Shown here piece after piece: positions 10,195-22,600 of a stretch of 36,318 bases of DNA (its first letter is position 1; every line of letters starts with the position of its first letter). The DNA comes from Kipferlia bialata (taxonomy: Eukaryota; Fornicata). The stretch is taken from positions 1 to 36,318 of the forward strand of contig BDIP01000049.1 of assembly GCA_003568945.1 (NCBI GenBank), written 5' to 3'. Position numbers and translations under genes: made by a program. The notes below the pieces were generated by a model. It saw only the letters and a list, made by a program, of their open reading frames with translations, searched no databases and had not been told where the DNA came from.

Positions 10195-10650
10195 CCCTAA
10201 GGTTGGAATACTCGAGCTCTGGGTGCCACACCCTCAGAAGACTACCAGTGGCTGAGAACTTGATACCCTGACTCTGTCAAAAGAACCGTCAGGTAGGGGG
10301 TATCTAATCCCCCACTCTATACTATTTGGGTCCTGCCTATATCTGCTCTGCCGCCTGCTCGCACCCAAAATATATCTTGAATCCGGGTCTTACGACATCG
10401 TCCACACAAACTATACCTGCCTATATCTACCTATATGATATATGCCGTATCCACAGTTCATGTACATCAGTGAAACCAAACACTTCACAATTTATGACTC
10501 GACACACCCACCAACCTCACATATTAATCTCCATCAGCTCCTTGAGCCTCGCCTCATCCTGCCCGAAGGTGGGTAGGTACTTATGAGTCTTGAGTCAGTG
10601 CCATGTCCACAAGGGCACAGGGGCACCGTCTGTCTACCTTCTATGTATAC
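10195..10650 (-). other. spacer between receptor kinase and kinesin, with possible 5' exons
   Basis: Two short stretches look exon-like on the minus strand. 10521-10558 has a CAG acceptor and GTGAGG donor and reads DEARLKELMEIN, a helical sequence. About 10213-10273 begins after TTTTGACAG and reads GIKFSATGSLLRVWHPELEYSNLRDE if not spliced internally, but that frame must shift to join the next exon. They may be upstream exons of the kinesin gene. Phases do not resolve cleanly, so I leave them outside the CDS. Confidence 0.35.
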
Positions 10651-13600
10651 CTACTGCAGCCTTCTCACAATCTCCTCGAATGTAGGCCGTCTGTCAGGGT
10701 TCACCTGAAGACACACCTTGGCCAGATCCACAAGAACCTTGGGGGCGTCCTTTGGTTAGAGACTCTAAGACATATAGAAGATACATGATAAGGTACAGTA
10801 TGTTCTGCTACCTTCTTGATGTATGGCTTCTTGAAGGAGAATGCCTCTCCCCTCTGTACCAGCCCAGCAATCATTAGCTCGTCTACATCGTGTAGGGGCT
10901 TGTATCCACTGATCATCTCCCAGAGTATCACGCCATAGCTCCAGACGTCAATCTTCTCCGTGAACTTGTAGTGTTGATTGAACATCTCAGGAGCAGAGTA
11001 CGCGGGGGTTCCCCTGTACCGCGAGCGTGTCTTGCTCTTGTAGGGGTTGTGTGGCTTGCTCAGTCCGAAGTCTGCTAGCCGGCAGTTCTGACCCATGACA
11101 TCAAGGAGAACCTGGAGGGTAAGAGGAGGTACAGTGACAGTGTTACGGTCTTTGAGGGTCGGTAGAGAGAGAGAGATACTTACGTTGGATGGCTTGAGGT
11201 CTCTGTGCTCCACTGGTGGGTCGCGCGAGTAGAGCTGGTGACAGCCGGAAGCGATCTGGAAGGCAAAGGAGTGGCGGAGGGTCCAGGACATCTTTCTGTT
11301 CTTGCTGTGAATGGCATCCCCCAGTGTGCCCCCCTTCATGTAATCCATTAGGAAACCCACTTGGGTCTCGGAGACCACAAGACAGTGGGTACTGACGATG
11401 TACTCACTGCCGAGGTCACGTCCCTGCTTGTACTCGAGAATGACGTCCTCGACCTCCTTGGGGCACATACCGTTGCCGTTCTCACCACGAGTACGGTCGA
11501 AAAGCTTGATGGCATACTCTGTCCCCTTCCAGGTAGCAAATGACACCTGAACCATGAGTCGACACACTATGCTCCAATAAAACTGACAATCGTATCACAG
11601 TATGATAATCCTACTGACCTCGGCGTAACCTCCCTGGCCTAGGGCATGTCCAATGTAGTCGAGTTCCTCGATGCGTATGCAATCCTAATAGTGAGAGAAA
11701 GAGTGCCTGTAACATGGTCATAATGAACTTTTCATGTTCAGCAGTATGTCTCTTGGCCCATATATATGGGCATATACGTATATACCTGTCTTGAGAGAAG
11801 TGACTCCGTGTCTGTCTGCACCGGCAGAGGGTACGAAGGTAGTGGAGCCTCAGGCCCCATCCCACCTACGTCTCCAAAGTGTCCCATGGGAGTCGGCGCC
11901 TTCATTGTGTGCATGGCATTAAGAAGGGCGTCCATAGTAATCTGCTAATGGTTAGAGGGATTATGTACTGGGTCACGTTTGGGACGATACAAACGATAAT
12001 AATACTTCCAGGGTGTCAACGCACGACGGTTGTCAGTACCTGCTCAGGTGGATTAGCCAAGAGAGACGCCTGGATCTTGACACGGCGGATGCAGCAGAAT
12101 GCCACTCCTAGCACGGTAAGGAGAAGGATCACATTCCCTCCAACCACAATCGCGCCAATGGTTGTCAGAGAGGGCCCGTCAGGCTCATTAGGTTCCTCTA
12201 CAATAGGAGCCGGTCCCACAATTACACTGAGTGTCACACTCCACACACCCTTGCTACTGTTGGCAGTAGACTCCAATACAAACTCTATGTCGTAGGTTCC
12301 AGGCTCCGGGATGGACATCGTCGTTGCGTCTGGAGTTAGGATCATAGGCTAGGATCAGTGATCTTATCTGGCTACAAACAATACCTGTAGCATACGCTGC
12401 ATGAGTAGTGTCCCACAGAGCAGTGCCTCTCCAGAGAGGAGTGTTATCGTCTCGGGACTGGATGCTAGCTGCTACAGCCAAACCAGGGGGCTCGAAAAGC
12501 ATGGGGTTACTGTACTCGTCGAACAGCTGGTGGTGAATGACAATTGGGTAACTATATGAAGAACCATGCAGGGCCCACCTCCAGCAAGACAGAGAATGGC
12601 TCTGTAGCAGCTGTGACAGATGGGTGAGTGAGGGCGATGGAACCGTATCTGGAGTCATACTCCGCCTGACGTAAGGAACCATAAACAAGAGTAAAGGGCA
12701 ACCCATAGCTGAAGATAGCTTGACGGGAGTCCTACCTGGGTACCAGTAGCACTACACTCTGCGGCTGATACTGCAACACTCCCTGTCTGAAGTAGAGTGC
12801 CCCTTCCAACGGCATTCAGAGGGGCAACAAAGACCTACGTATGAGGTGTAGTTGAGTTTTGGTAGGAAGGAGGGTATCTCTCCATGGGAAGATACCTCGT
12901 ATGATGTGGTTGCAGTGTCGACAAAGGATACCGGACAGTAGTAGAAGGCGCCGGAAGACTCAGTGAGGTAGGCGCAGGAGGACTCCACTCCCTCACAGAC
13001 CACAGTGGTGTCCAACACCTCGGAGTAACGGGAGGAAGTGGGGTCACTGACAACCACCTGTACTGTGGTCTGTTGTCATGTGTGTTATTGGATACATTTT
13101 CAGGAATTTGTATATCGGTTACACACATCCTACTCACCGTCTCGCCTGCCGTTACATGGATGCTGGATGGCATGACACTGCTCTCTGTGGCAGACACAAC
13201 CTGTGTCACAGTCAGGGTACCGGTACACACTGTACCAGTGTCCAATACAGCACTGACCCCATGGGACCCCACTATCTCAGTAGACCCAAAGGATACGTCG
13301 CCACAGTACACCAGGTCCCCTGTGACTATAGAGCCAAAAACGTCACACTCCACGCTGCTATCATGGCCCTGAGAATCGAGGTAGAGGAAGGCCGAGTGCT
13401 CATATGCATCTTGGTTTCCGTATGAGTCTGAGACACTGAAACACACAGTTGTGGGAAGGCCAGACACGACAAATTCGTTAAATGGAGTCAGCGTGGTTGG
13501 GGTGCCTGCCATCACATTGAAAGGGAACTGCAGTTCCACAGAGACGCTCAGGTGTCCGTTCTCTAGCGTTACCACAAGGCTGTGGGGGCCACTGAGAGAG

Positions 13601-16600
13601 GGGATCGCTAGAGTGGTCACATATCCCTGATCGATGATGTACGACACCGAATCCGTCGCCTCAGGGTCGGTCCTGTCGAATCCCACCTTTGCAGTAGGGG
13701 TGGTGAGGATGTTAGAGGACGCATCTCTGAGCAAGATTGTGAAGTGTGCAGTCCCGCCGGCCACACCCTCTAGAGTGGATACACTGGATGTGGCAGCATG
13801 GGGCACACCAGGGAGCAGGTGCAGCTCAGTGCAAAACCAAGAACCATCGGCCTCCGTGAGGTACACCCTGAAAAGCAGTCCCACTGTGTCGAAACTGGAG
13901 CTTGACAGAACGCCTGGGGGTCAGAAATACTCTCTTCCGATACTTTCCTACCAAACATTACGCGATCAGTCACATACCTGTCACGTATGCCGAGTCGCTC
14001 TCTGACCAGGTTACGGGACCAGTCCAGAGGTCTTGTGAGCTTGTAGGCCCCCTCACAAGGACAGTAAAGGAGAGATCAGAAGGGTTGGTAACGATGCGGT
14101 TGCCAAACTGGTCGAAGATCTGGGGTGACGTAATACTATTTGCGTCAAGAGAATTGTGTATATATAGTACAGTGGAATCCACCTTGAAGACGAGGGAGAA
14201 GGGGTCGTCGCTGGTGGCCGCTGCAGGGTATGTGTCTAGACTGTTCTCAACATAGAAGATTTGGGTCTCACTAGAACTGAAACTGACAGAGTCTACACTA
14301 AGCGCTAGGGCCACGTCTCCACCCAAGCTGGTGTTGCCCGTGTTGGACAAGACGAAGAGACATGTGTAGTCTCCACTTGTGTGTATGGTTGCTGGGTCTG
14401 TAGGTTAGAACAGGATGAAACGGTAAGAGCAGACATGCATACAATCATCCGGTACCTGTCACGTATCCCCAGACCGTGGGGTCCCAGACGGTGGACCCGG
14501 AGAAGAGAACTTCATCATAGTTGCCGCTGGGATGCACTGAGACCGAGACATCGAGGTCATTAGGCTCAGTCTCGGCTCTATTTCCGTAGTCGTCATACAC
14601 CTGTTAGGTCAGTAACTGGAACATGTGACCATACGTCACACTTCTACGTAGACTCGCTAGAACTGACGAAGTATCATACCTTCAGGTGGGTCACGAAGTT
14701 TCCTCCCTCAACGACCCTGGTCGGTACTGTGGCGACACAGTTACCTTCTGTGGTATACGCTGCCTGGCGGTAGAGAGGTCATATTGGACAACAGTTCTCA
14801 TTTGGCTATATACGATAGAGAAGGTGTGAAATAGGTATTGCATTGTTAAACATACTTGCGTTCCAACGGCAGTGGTGGGACCCGGTGACACCTGGACCAT
14901 ACCCGTCTTTAGAAGCATACTATGACCCCCAGAAACGGAGGCAGCTCTCACCTACCGTTAGATCATTGTGGCTCAAGAACATCGCAGAAGCACTTGAGTA
15001 TACATATTGCCATATACCTCGAAAGAAGAAGTCAACATGTCTGTGGCCAAAATGCTGCAGGAATAGAATGAGCCGTCGCCATCGGAAACATGGGCACATC
15101 CAAACTCGCGGCCCTCTGTGTGGAGTGTGACTAGTGCCTCACTGGTGAAGGGGTCACCTGCACTGTCCACGGTAAAGACACGTACACCACCCTAGTAGTG
15201 AGGCACTAGAGAGGTCAGATAGTTATCAGGAAGAGGTCTCGATGTAATTACCTGGGATCCGGCTGTGAGATGCAACGAGGCTGGTTCAACATAGCTCTGG
15301 GTGCTGGATACCAAGCTCGACGCAGTAACTTCTCCACTACAGTAGGAGCCGTCCTCTAGCACAGCGACTACGTCATGTGCACCCATCATAGGGGTGGACC
15401 CAAAGGAAACAGTAGCACTGTACACAAACACCCCGTTTTCGGCGGTCTCCCAGGTGCAAGGTACGTTGGATTGGAATCCAAAGTCACTGAGGAAGAGTAT
15501 GGCATCCTGCTCCTCAGTCAAAGGGTTTCCATACTCATCTGACACAGTGAATGTCAGAGCGGCATCTTGTCCCTCCACAAGGAAGTCGTTGAGAACAGTG
15601 AGGGTAGACGGAGTCCCCGAGGCTACTGTAAAGGGGAACTCAAGGCTTATGGGGACAGACAGGTGGCCGCCGGACAGGGATACTACCAGGGTGTGGGGGC
15701 CAGTGGTAGTGGGCAGTGTGAGGGTGGTACGGTACCCAACCCCAACAGTGTGTGTTAGCGCAGAGGCGTGGGGGTCAGGGGAGTCAAACGCCATCTTGGC
15801 GGTCAGAGTAGTCAGTACGTTGGAAACTGAGTCTCTAAGATCGAGAGTGACTGTAGTGGTACTACCGGCTCGTCCGTTGAGGGAGGACACAGTGGATGAA
15901 CCCAAGTGTGGGACACCAGGGATCACACTCAGATCAGCCTCAATCAGGGACCCCTCTGCCTCTGTGATAGACACTCTAAAGGTAGAGCCCCAGGTACCAA
16001 GGTCAGATATGGGCACCATGCCTGGAGGTTAAGGATACACTCTGTACGGACTATTTCTGAGTACCTGAGACGAACCCAGCGTCAGACTCAGACCATGCCA
16101 GTGGTCCAGTATAGACGTCGGGCCCCACGTTACTGTCGCCTCGAACAAGTACGTTGAAGGACACACCAGATGGACTGGAACTGATGTGGTTCCCATCATG
16201 ATCGAACACCTGAGTGAGAAGCAGATACGTATTTTGTAGACCTCAACAATATGATACGAGTCTCTCTCAAACCTTGAACACCAGTGAGAACGGATCGTCT
16301 GCAGTGGCGACAGCAGGGTAGGTATCGAGGCTATTGTCAAGGTAGTAGAGCTGGGTCTTTCTGGCACTGAAGTCCCCGGCAGTGACTAGCACATCACTCG
16401 ACATGAACTCAACTGGGGTAGACCCAGCATCGCTGGCTACAAGGATCTGATGTCAGAGAGCAAATGCCAGCATGTGGCTAGTATATATCACCAGTCACCT
16501 TGTATGATGTGGTTGAGACACTGGCGAAGACCATGGGACACTGGTAGGCCCGATACTCGTGGCTATACTCACAGCCGGTTTGCTTTCCCTCATAAGAAGC

Positions 16601-19476
16601 ATGCACTGACATAGCAGAAGCGAACCTAATACCAGTGGTATCCTTGAGGGCAACAAAGACAGAGACCTGGGGTGATGTACAGAATATAGAGAGGATTAGA
16701 AGAGTCGATCACTAGACTGGTATACAATACAATGGTGTCGTTTACCTCACTCATGGTCTGAGGAACGGCAGGTGTCATCTGGATGGTGCTCTCAGTGGAA
16801 GAGAGAGAGGTTCCGACCATGACAGTACCAGTCAGACTACCTGAGTCTCCCCACACTACTGACACACCATGTGACTCCGTGGCGAGGGATCCCTTAGACA
16901 TAGACACCTCATATCCACCCTCATATGGCGAGCAGAGAATCTTGGACCCAGCACCCTCCGCTGTGATGTATAGGTAGGGGGAGGCCTCAGGGTACTGGAT
17001 GTTACCAGACGCATCAAGCAGTGTGAACGTGATCAAGAGAAGTTCACTGCCAGCTGTTGTCACCACTGCTGCACTTGAAGTAACTTCAAGAATCACAGGA
17101 GGACCTATTGTCAGATATACTGCTGGATGCCGGAGTGATAGACATTAACAAAGACTGCATCTTTCATACCTGCGACAATGTAGAAGGGGAAGCTTAGCAC
17201 AGTCCCGTCTGGCACAGAGCCGGTGAGTGCGGCATACACCATGTGGGGGCCTGACTCTGTACCCAGAGTGAGGGTGGTCTGATACCCTACCCCAGCTGTG
17301 TGGGAGACGCCAGTGGATGAGAGGTCGGGGCTCCCTATGGTGATATGAGCAGTGATACCACTGGTGATATCATTGCCTGCGGCGTCCTTGAGTACCACTG
17401 CCAGGGTGACCGTCTCCCCAACGGTGCCAGAAAGCAGGGATATAGTGCAGTTGCCAAGACTGGGGACTCCGAACCCAACAGAGAAGGTGAGGGTGACAGA
17501 GGAAGACAGGTCGGAGGTGTCGGTAAACACTACAGAGTGAGCCCCGACTGACTCTAGCCGTAGAGGCGACAGACCCGTCCCAACCATGTAGGCACCCTGT
17601 TCCACAGACCAAGACGCGGGACCGAACCACAGTGGTGTGGTTGGTGAGAGGGGACCATACACTGATGCGGTGAATTGCAGGGACTCAACAGGGTTCGTGA
17701 CGTGGTTGGATCTCGCGTCAAACACCTGGGTTAGTCTAATTGTACAAATTGTAGACCGCGACACACATAACAAACCTGGAAAGCGATGGTCAGGGGGGAA
17801 TCTGTGGTGACTGTGGCAGGCAATGTGTTGGCTTGGTCACCCAGTGCAGTGTAGTGGGCCTGGAAGTAGGGTGATGTGGGACCCTACAATATAGTATGAG
17901 TATGGGGGAGGAGGCACACCTGGGTCCCTATGGCACTGTACTCAGGTACGTACACAGTCACCGCACCAGTGCCCAGATCGATCCTCTGGGAGGTGGCACA
18001 GGTAGCGTACACCTGGAAGGGAGTGGGTGACAATAATATTAGGAACATCGTGAATGTCCATGGGTATTATTGTATTATTTCGTACCTGGTATTCTGTGGT
18101 GGTAGTCTCCGTGAAGGTCATGGGGCAGGTGTGATAACCAGCGGCATTCAGAGCACACTCGACCTCACTAGTCTCCCACTCCACAGTGACAGTCATGGTG
18201 CTACGGCTGGTAGCCCCACCACCCGTTAGGAGAGTAAGAGCCACAGAAACCTTGGGTAAAGTGAGAAACTGTGAATAATACACAAGGGTCCCTGGTAGGG
18301 ACTCCCTACCTCAGTGTTTACTGGGGCATAGAGGGCTGACGGTGCTGCAGAAAAGGTAATTCCGTCATGAATAACGCAAATAGCAGCGGATGGGTACACA
18401 TATGCCCCTCCTGTGGTGCTGAATCCGTCGTGATTCATCATCATACCACCGATGAAAAGGCCCGTCGCAGACAGATCGAGGGAGGCTCCGTACACACTGT
18501 TGAGGGTAGGGGTGAGGCTGTAGGTGTCACTCCAGACCCCACTCTCCTCGTTTCTGTCATACACCGTGACCCGCTCTACGGTACTCACAGCCAGAGTGCC
18601 TCCCATCAGGGCAGTTTGGTAGAAGGACGCACCCTCCATAGTCTGCTCAACAGACCATGTGGTGCCATCAAAGCGCAGGATAATCATCTTCATGGCCTCG
18701 GAGTGGCCGTTCGAGATCACTACAGTGTCTCCGTCGACAGAGACCGAGCCACAGTATCCATGGGTACTCTTGGTCCACCCATGGTGGTACACAAAGGTGG
18801 GTGCGTAGTGCCACTCGGCCTCGTCGAGGTCGTAGATGTAGAGCTCATTGTTACTGACCACCGCACCCCACCGGGACCCCAAGGCCACCCCACTGTACTC
18901 ACGCAGGTCAGAGTACGAAGTGGGCTTTGTGAGACTAATGTAGTCCGACCACACACCACCGGACAGCTGGCTATACCTCACGTAGTCATAGCCACTGAAG
19001 ATGCAAGTGTCACCGTGGAGAGACATATGAGTTCCATCGTAGTTGGGTACACTTCCAGTGTCACAGTATCTCTGCCCGAAGACCCAGACATTGTCGATCA
19101 GCTCATAGAAGCGCACACAGCCAAAATCATAGTCACCGGGGGTTTCATGGCTACTACCAATGGCCATGTGTGTCCCATACACGCCAACACTGCAACCAAA
19201 CTTAGGTTCGTCGTAGAGGCGATCTGCGACTACTATCATGGAGTCCGCGGGTGCTGGGATTGTCTGGTGGGGCTTCCAGGAGTCGTCGCCGTTGGCATCA
19301 ACCACCCGGTGATAGACGTAGACACACCCCTTGTCATCGTTCTCTGCCCTTGCACCTATGACCAGCCAGTCTCCGTCACTGTCAATGGCGGCACCAGCCT
19401 CCGCACCCTCGTACTCTGTGGGGTATAGCTCTAGAGGGAACCCAGGTATCACACTGGCAGAGCCCTTGGGATCCAT
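10651..19476 (-). CDS. receptor-like TKL kinase: propeller, filamin/Ig-like repeats, membrane helix, kinase
   Basis: About 25 exons, roughly 2,300-2,400 residues, read from an ATG at 19476; a CTCACGTCAG acceptor just upstream suggests that an exon with a signal peptide is missing. The first exon (to 18313) is an FG-GAP/integrin-alpha-like propeller with repeats such as GAAIDSDGDWLVIGARAEND and FGCSVGVYGTHMAIGSS. Next come three supermodules of beta-sandwich repeats of filamin/Ig type (VFDxxGN, WSES..YVTG, GYxTTLTLP, GPHxLVVxL, VSDxYGN). A membrane helix (TTIGAIVVGGNVILLLTVLG, then CCIRRVK) lies at about 12.1 kb, followed by a linker of about 75 residues. The kinase has GQGGYAEV, EYAIKLF with the ATP lysine, EHRDLKPSN, ADFGLSK, RGTPAYSAPEM and a final NPDRRPTFEEIVRRLQ before TAG at 10651. 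All catalytic residues are present. The likely role is surface sensing of a ligand or substrate and phosphorylation inside; the ligand is unknown. Confidence 0.88.
12387..18253 (-). repeat. three tandem ectodomain supermodules with shared exon pattern
   Basis: Within the receptor kinase, a block of exons recurs about every 2 kb (around 16.5-18.25, 14.3-16.4 and 12.2-14.3 kb). Each block has an exon ending TTxYE or TSxYK, a short exon ending GTQ, an exon ending xFK, an exon beginning with a VFD or IFD/DQFGN motif and ending SG or TG, and in the last two blocks a large exon of about 780 bases opening with FRV.. or TFRV..TEA. The large exons at 15252-16022 and 13136-13915 align along their whole length (PGVPH, LTTxTAK, GYxTTL, GHLSV, FPF.V..GTP). 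The copies are clearly diverged, so the duplication is not recent. Confidence 0.75.
14120..14182 (-). other. 63-base stop-free intron in the receptor kinase
   Basis: The donor GTGGAT follows codons SLVFK, and the acceptor GTCACCCCAG precedes IFDQFGN. The paralogous block has an intron at exactly the same place (SLVFK then VFDHDGN at about 16.2-16.3 kb), which supports splicing. Because the intron is 63 bases with no in-frame stop, retention would insert 21 residues without breaking the protein. Confidence 0.7.
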
Positions 19477-19482
19477 GGACAC

Positions 19483-19681
19483 TGACGTGAGTGGGTGGTA
19501 GGAGGGGGATATGCGGAAAGAAAGGAAAGGGGATTACACTTGTCTGGGAGTCCCTACACGCTCATTTGAGACAGCGGGGGAGGCGGGGGGGGGGGGGGGG
19601 GGGGCGCCCCCCCAAAAAAAAAAACCCCCCCCCCCCCCCCCCCCCCACATATATATATGTATACATCACCCCACACCCCCC
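19483..19681. repeat. intergenic homopolymer composite: G20, CG, C7, A11, C22
   Basis: Between the helical protein gene and the receptor kinase, the sequence runs G20 (19585-19604), a CG pair, C7 (19607-19613), A11 (19614-19624) and C22 (19625-19646). The G run could pair with the C runs as a hairpin. Such a composite is hard to sequence and may mark a mis-joined or collapsed spot. The missing first exon of the receptor kinase, expected to carry the signal peptide, should lie in or near this spacer. No other gene is seen. Confidence 0.6.
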
Positions 19682-22600
19682 TCACCTGTCCACCATCTTT
19701 CGACATATGTGCAGGTATGTTAGCGAAGACGTAATGTGCTCATCCACACCAGACATAAGACCAGCGACTGCAATCTGAGAGTAAGGTGCAATATGAAGAC
19801 TAGTACTTATACAACAATATATCCCTTCAATGACAAAAGAATAACAAGAACAAATGGGGTCATGTGAAGTGAGAGGAAGATTGTCTATTCATATCCTGCG
19901 TATATATGTCCACCAACCTGGAGAGATAGATACACCGCAAGTCTGTCTGCCTCCTTATTGACCTTGTTACGTCTGGTGGCATTGGCGGCATCTGGGTCAG
20001 TGTCAACACACAACACACAATGATATATGGAAATGTATACTAACACACATTACATCACAAATTGACAGATATCACCCAGTAGCCCCACAAACACTAGACC
20101 CTGACCAGTTGATGGTGCATACCTCCCTCCTTGAGATGCACTGCACTCATTGTCTTGAGACACTGCAGCGCACGGGTGTTGTTCTGTATTACAGACCCTG
20201 GTATAAACAATGAGGACACATACAAACCCAAACCAGAGAATCAGGGTCAGTGTATACAGAACACGATTGAGACAGTAGACATAGATGTCGTAGCAATACA
20301 TGCCACATATATCCGATTGAGAACCTCACATCCACCCACCACCCACCTACATCCCCTGCTGCCAAGAACACCTCACTGGATGCAATGACGGCCTCGAAGG
20401 CCTGACATCAGCATTGAGATGGGTATTCAGTGGATACAGTACATATACGGGCTGTGTATACAGTACAATACGCATATATGAAGAGCTATCAGAACGTACG
20501 AGTAACGGCATGTCACACGCTGGAAAGGAGACAGCCATAATGAATGCGAGTCTTGCAAAGGCAACAGCATCCCTTAGAGCCAGAGCCGGATCAGGCGGGG
20601 CTGGGGTTAGAGTCAGGTATGCTGGTATAACACTACAATACAATGTCTCCACAGTACGACTATATCAATAACAAGGTAAAGCAGAAATAGCAGTATCATA
20701 GGTACACCATAGAGCCATGGTGTAAGTACGAGTGCACCTACCTAACGAAGCATCGAGCGGGGAAAGAGGGTAGAATGCCGTAACTCCGTCCAGCAGAGGC
20801 ATGAAAAAAGCAGACGAGTGCCCAATGTGTACCCTGCGCCAATAGAAATTTGTCTCTATCTCTGGGTACGCATCGTCAGCACGGTCAAAGATAGCCTTAG
20901 CAAAGAGGTCTCTGGCCACTAGTGCCCTGGAGGTGAGGCTGATATGCTGGCTTCAATACTGTTATATATTACCGATATTGGACTAAAAAATATGATTCTG
21001 GAACATCAGAAAGAGACAGTACCCCTGTACTAAATGAGACCGCATATACAGGGACGACGCATGACACAACGGCATGACACAACAGCATGACACAACATCA
21101 TGTACCTGACGACACACATGTACATGAAGAACATGCGTTGCTGACTGGGACAGCCACTGGCCAGGAGAGACAGGTGGGCACCTGGAGAGTCAGACATCGG
21201 GTACGAATATGGACAATACACAAAAGAGATATCCAATTGGGTCAATATACATTAGGTATGTGCCTGGGCAGTGAGACATGTGATGAATAACAAGTGAAAC
21301 GGTAATCATAAGGGTAATCACAGCATGACAGTACTTGACACGAAGAGAAGCAGCTTCTAAAAGTATAGTGCACACACATATAGACCTTGTAACTATTCAA
21401 ACCCACTCTACAAATAGAACAGAGAGAGACCAACCACATGCACTGACACTCACCGCGGATGTCTCCCACGCGTCTCTGAGACAGGGCCAACCGGAACAGA
21501 CCGCTGGAGTGAGAGAGGGCACTGTGTTGCTAAGAGACGACCAAGACAGATATACAACCAGAAGTATATCAACACATGTTGATATGATACAATAGATACA
21601 CCGCCTACATGCAGACGCCGCTAATACAAAAGATACATGCATAGTATATATATACATCTATACATATATGCCCCAGTACCTAGACACAGACAGGTCGTGC
21701 AGGTTGGGCACCCTCATGCTAAGGATGGCACGTCTGGTGATCATACCCGCTATGCCTGTCGTTATACATGTATATGTATATATATCAGTATCAGTATCAT
21801 ATGAAGGTATACTAGTCTAGTACCTGTGAACCCTTCGACCGTGAGTGCCACTGCCTTGTGCAGAAGGACCCTGGGGTGACACTAGCGATACATACACATA
21901 CATACAACAACACACATACATACAGGACAGGGATATATGACACAGCACACACACTCTCAGCACATGATACCCACATGGAACCCCCACCACAGCAGTATAA
22001 GATGTGAATACAATATAGTACACATTCCACGTACCGCATTCCAGAGCGAAGTGCCACAATCCCAGCAGACGATGCATCATCAATACGGGCATCACAGGCC
22101 CTCTGACCACTGGATAGTGTATCAACACATGGTGTATCAATACCCTCTTCATTGTTCTTGGAATGGGTACTAACTGGAACAGAGTGGGTCGGCAAATGGG
22201 CTCTCTTCCTCACAGTCACTGAGGCCTGAATCAGTACGTATCTATCCATCCGTGTATCAATCCATCTATCTATCTAAATGTCGGTGAATAGCACACCGAC
22301 ATACAATAATCATACGCACATATATATCATTCACACCTCCAATCTACAACACGTTGCAAGCATAGATAATACAACGTACCTTGTTTGTAAACAGATAGTG
22401 GAGAACGGGGGCCAAAGGGGTGAGAGAAAAGCGACCAGTCTGGAGTTAGTAGAATATATATAAATATAGACCATCACTCCGATGTATGCAGTTAACCAGT
22501 ATGAATATGGCATTATTGACTCACACATTCATTATACCTTATTGCCATTTGTTAACAACTCTCCACTGTCCCCTCCTACTACAGTTCGAATTCTGGAGGC

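Noticed and set aside
15394-16032. A 212-codon plus-strand frame.
   Set aside because: It is antisense to a large receptor ectodomain exon; the minus-strand frame has clear repeat motifs and a paralogue.
18367-19428. A 353-codon open frame on the plus strand.
   Set aside because: It lies wholly antisense to the propeller exon of the receptor kinase, lacks domain-like sequence, and reflects the codon bias of the real gene.
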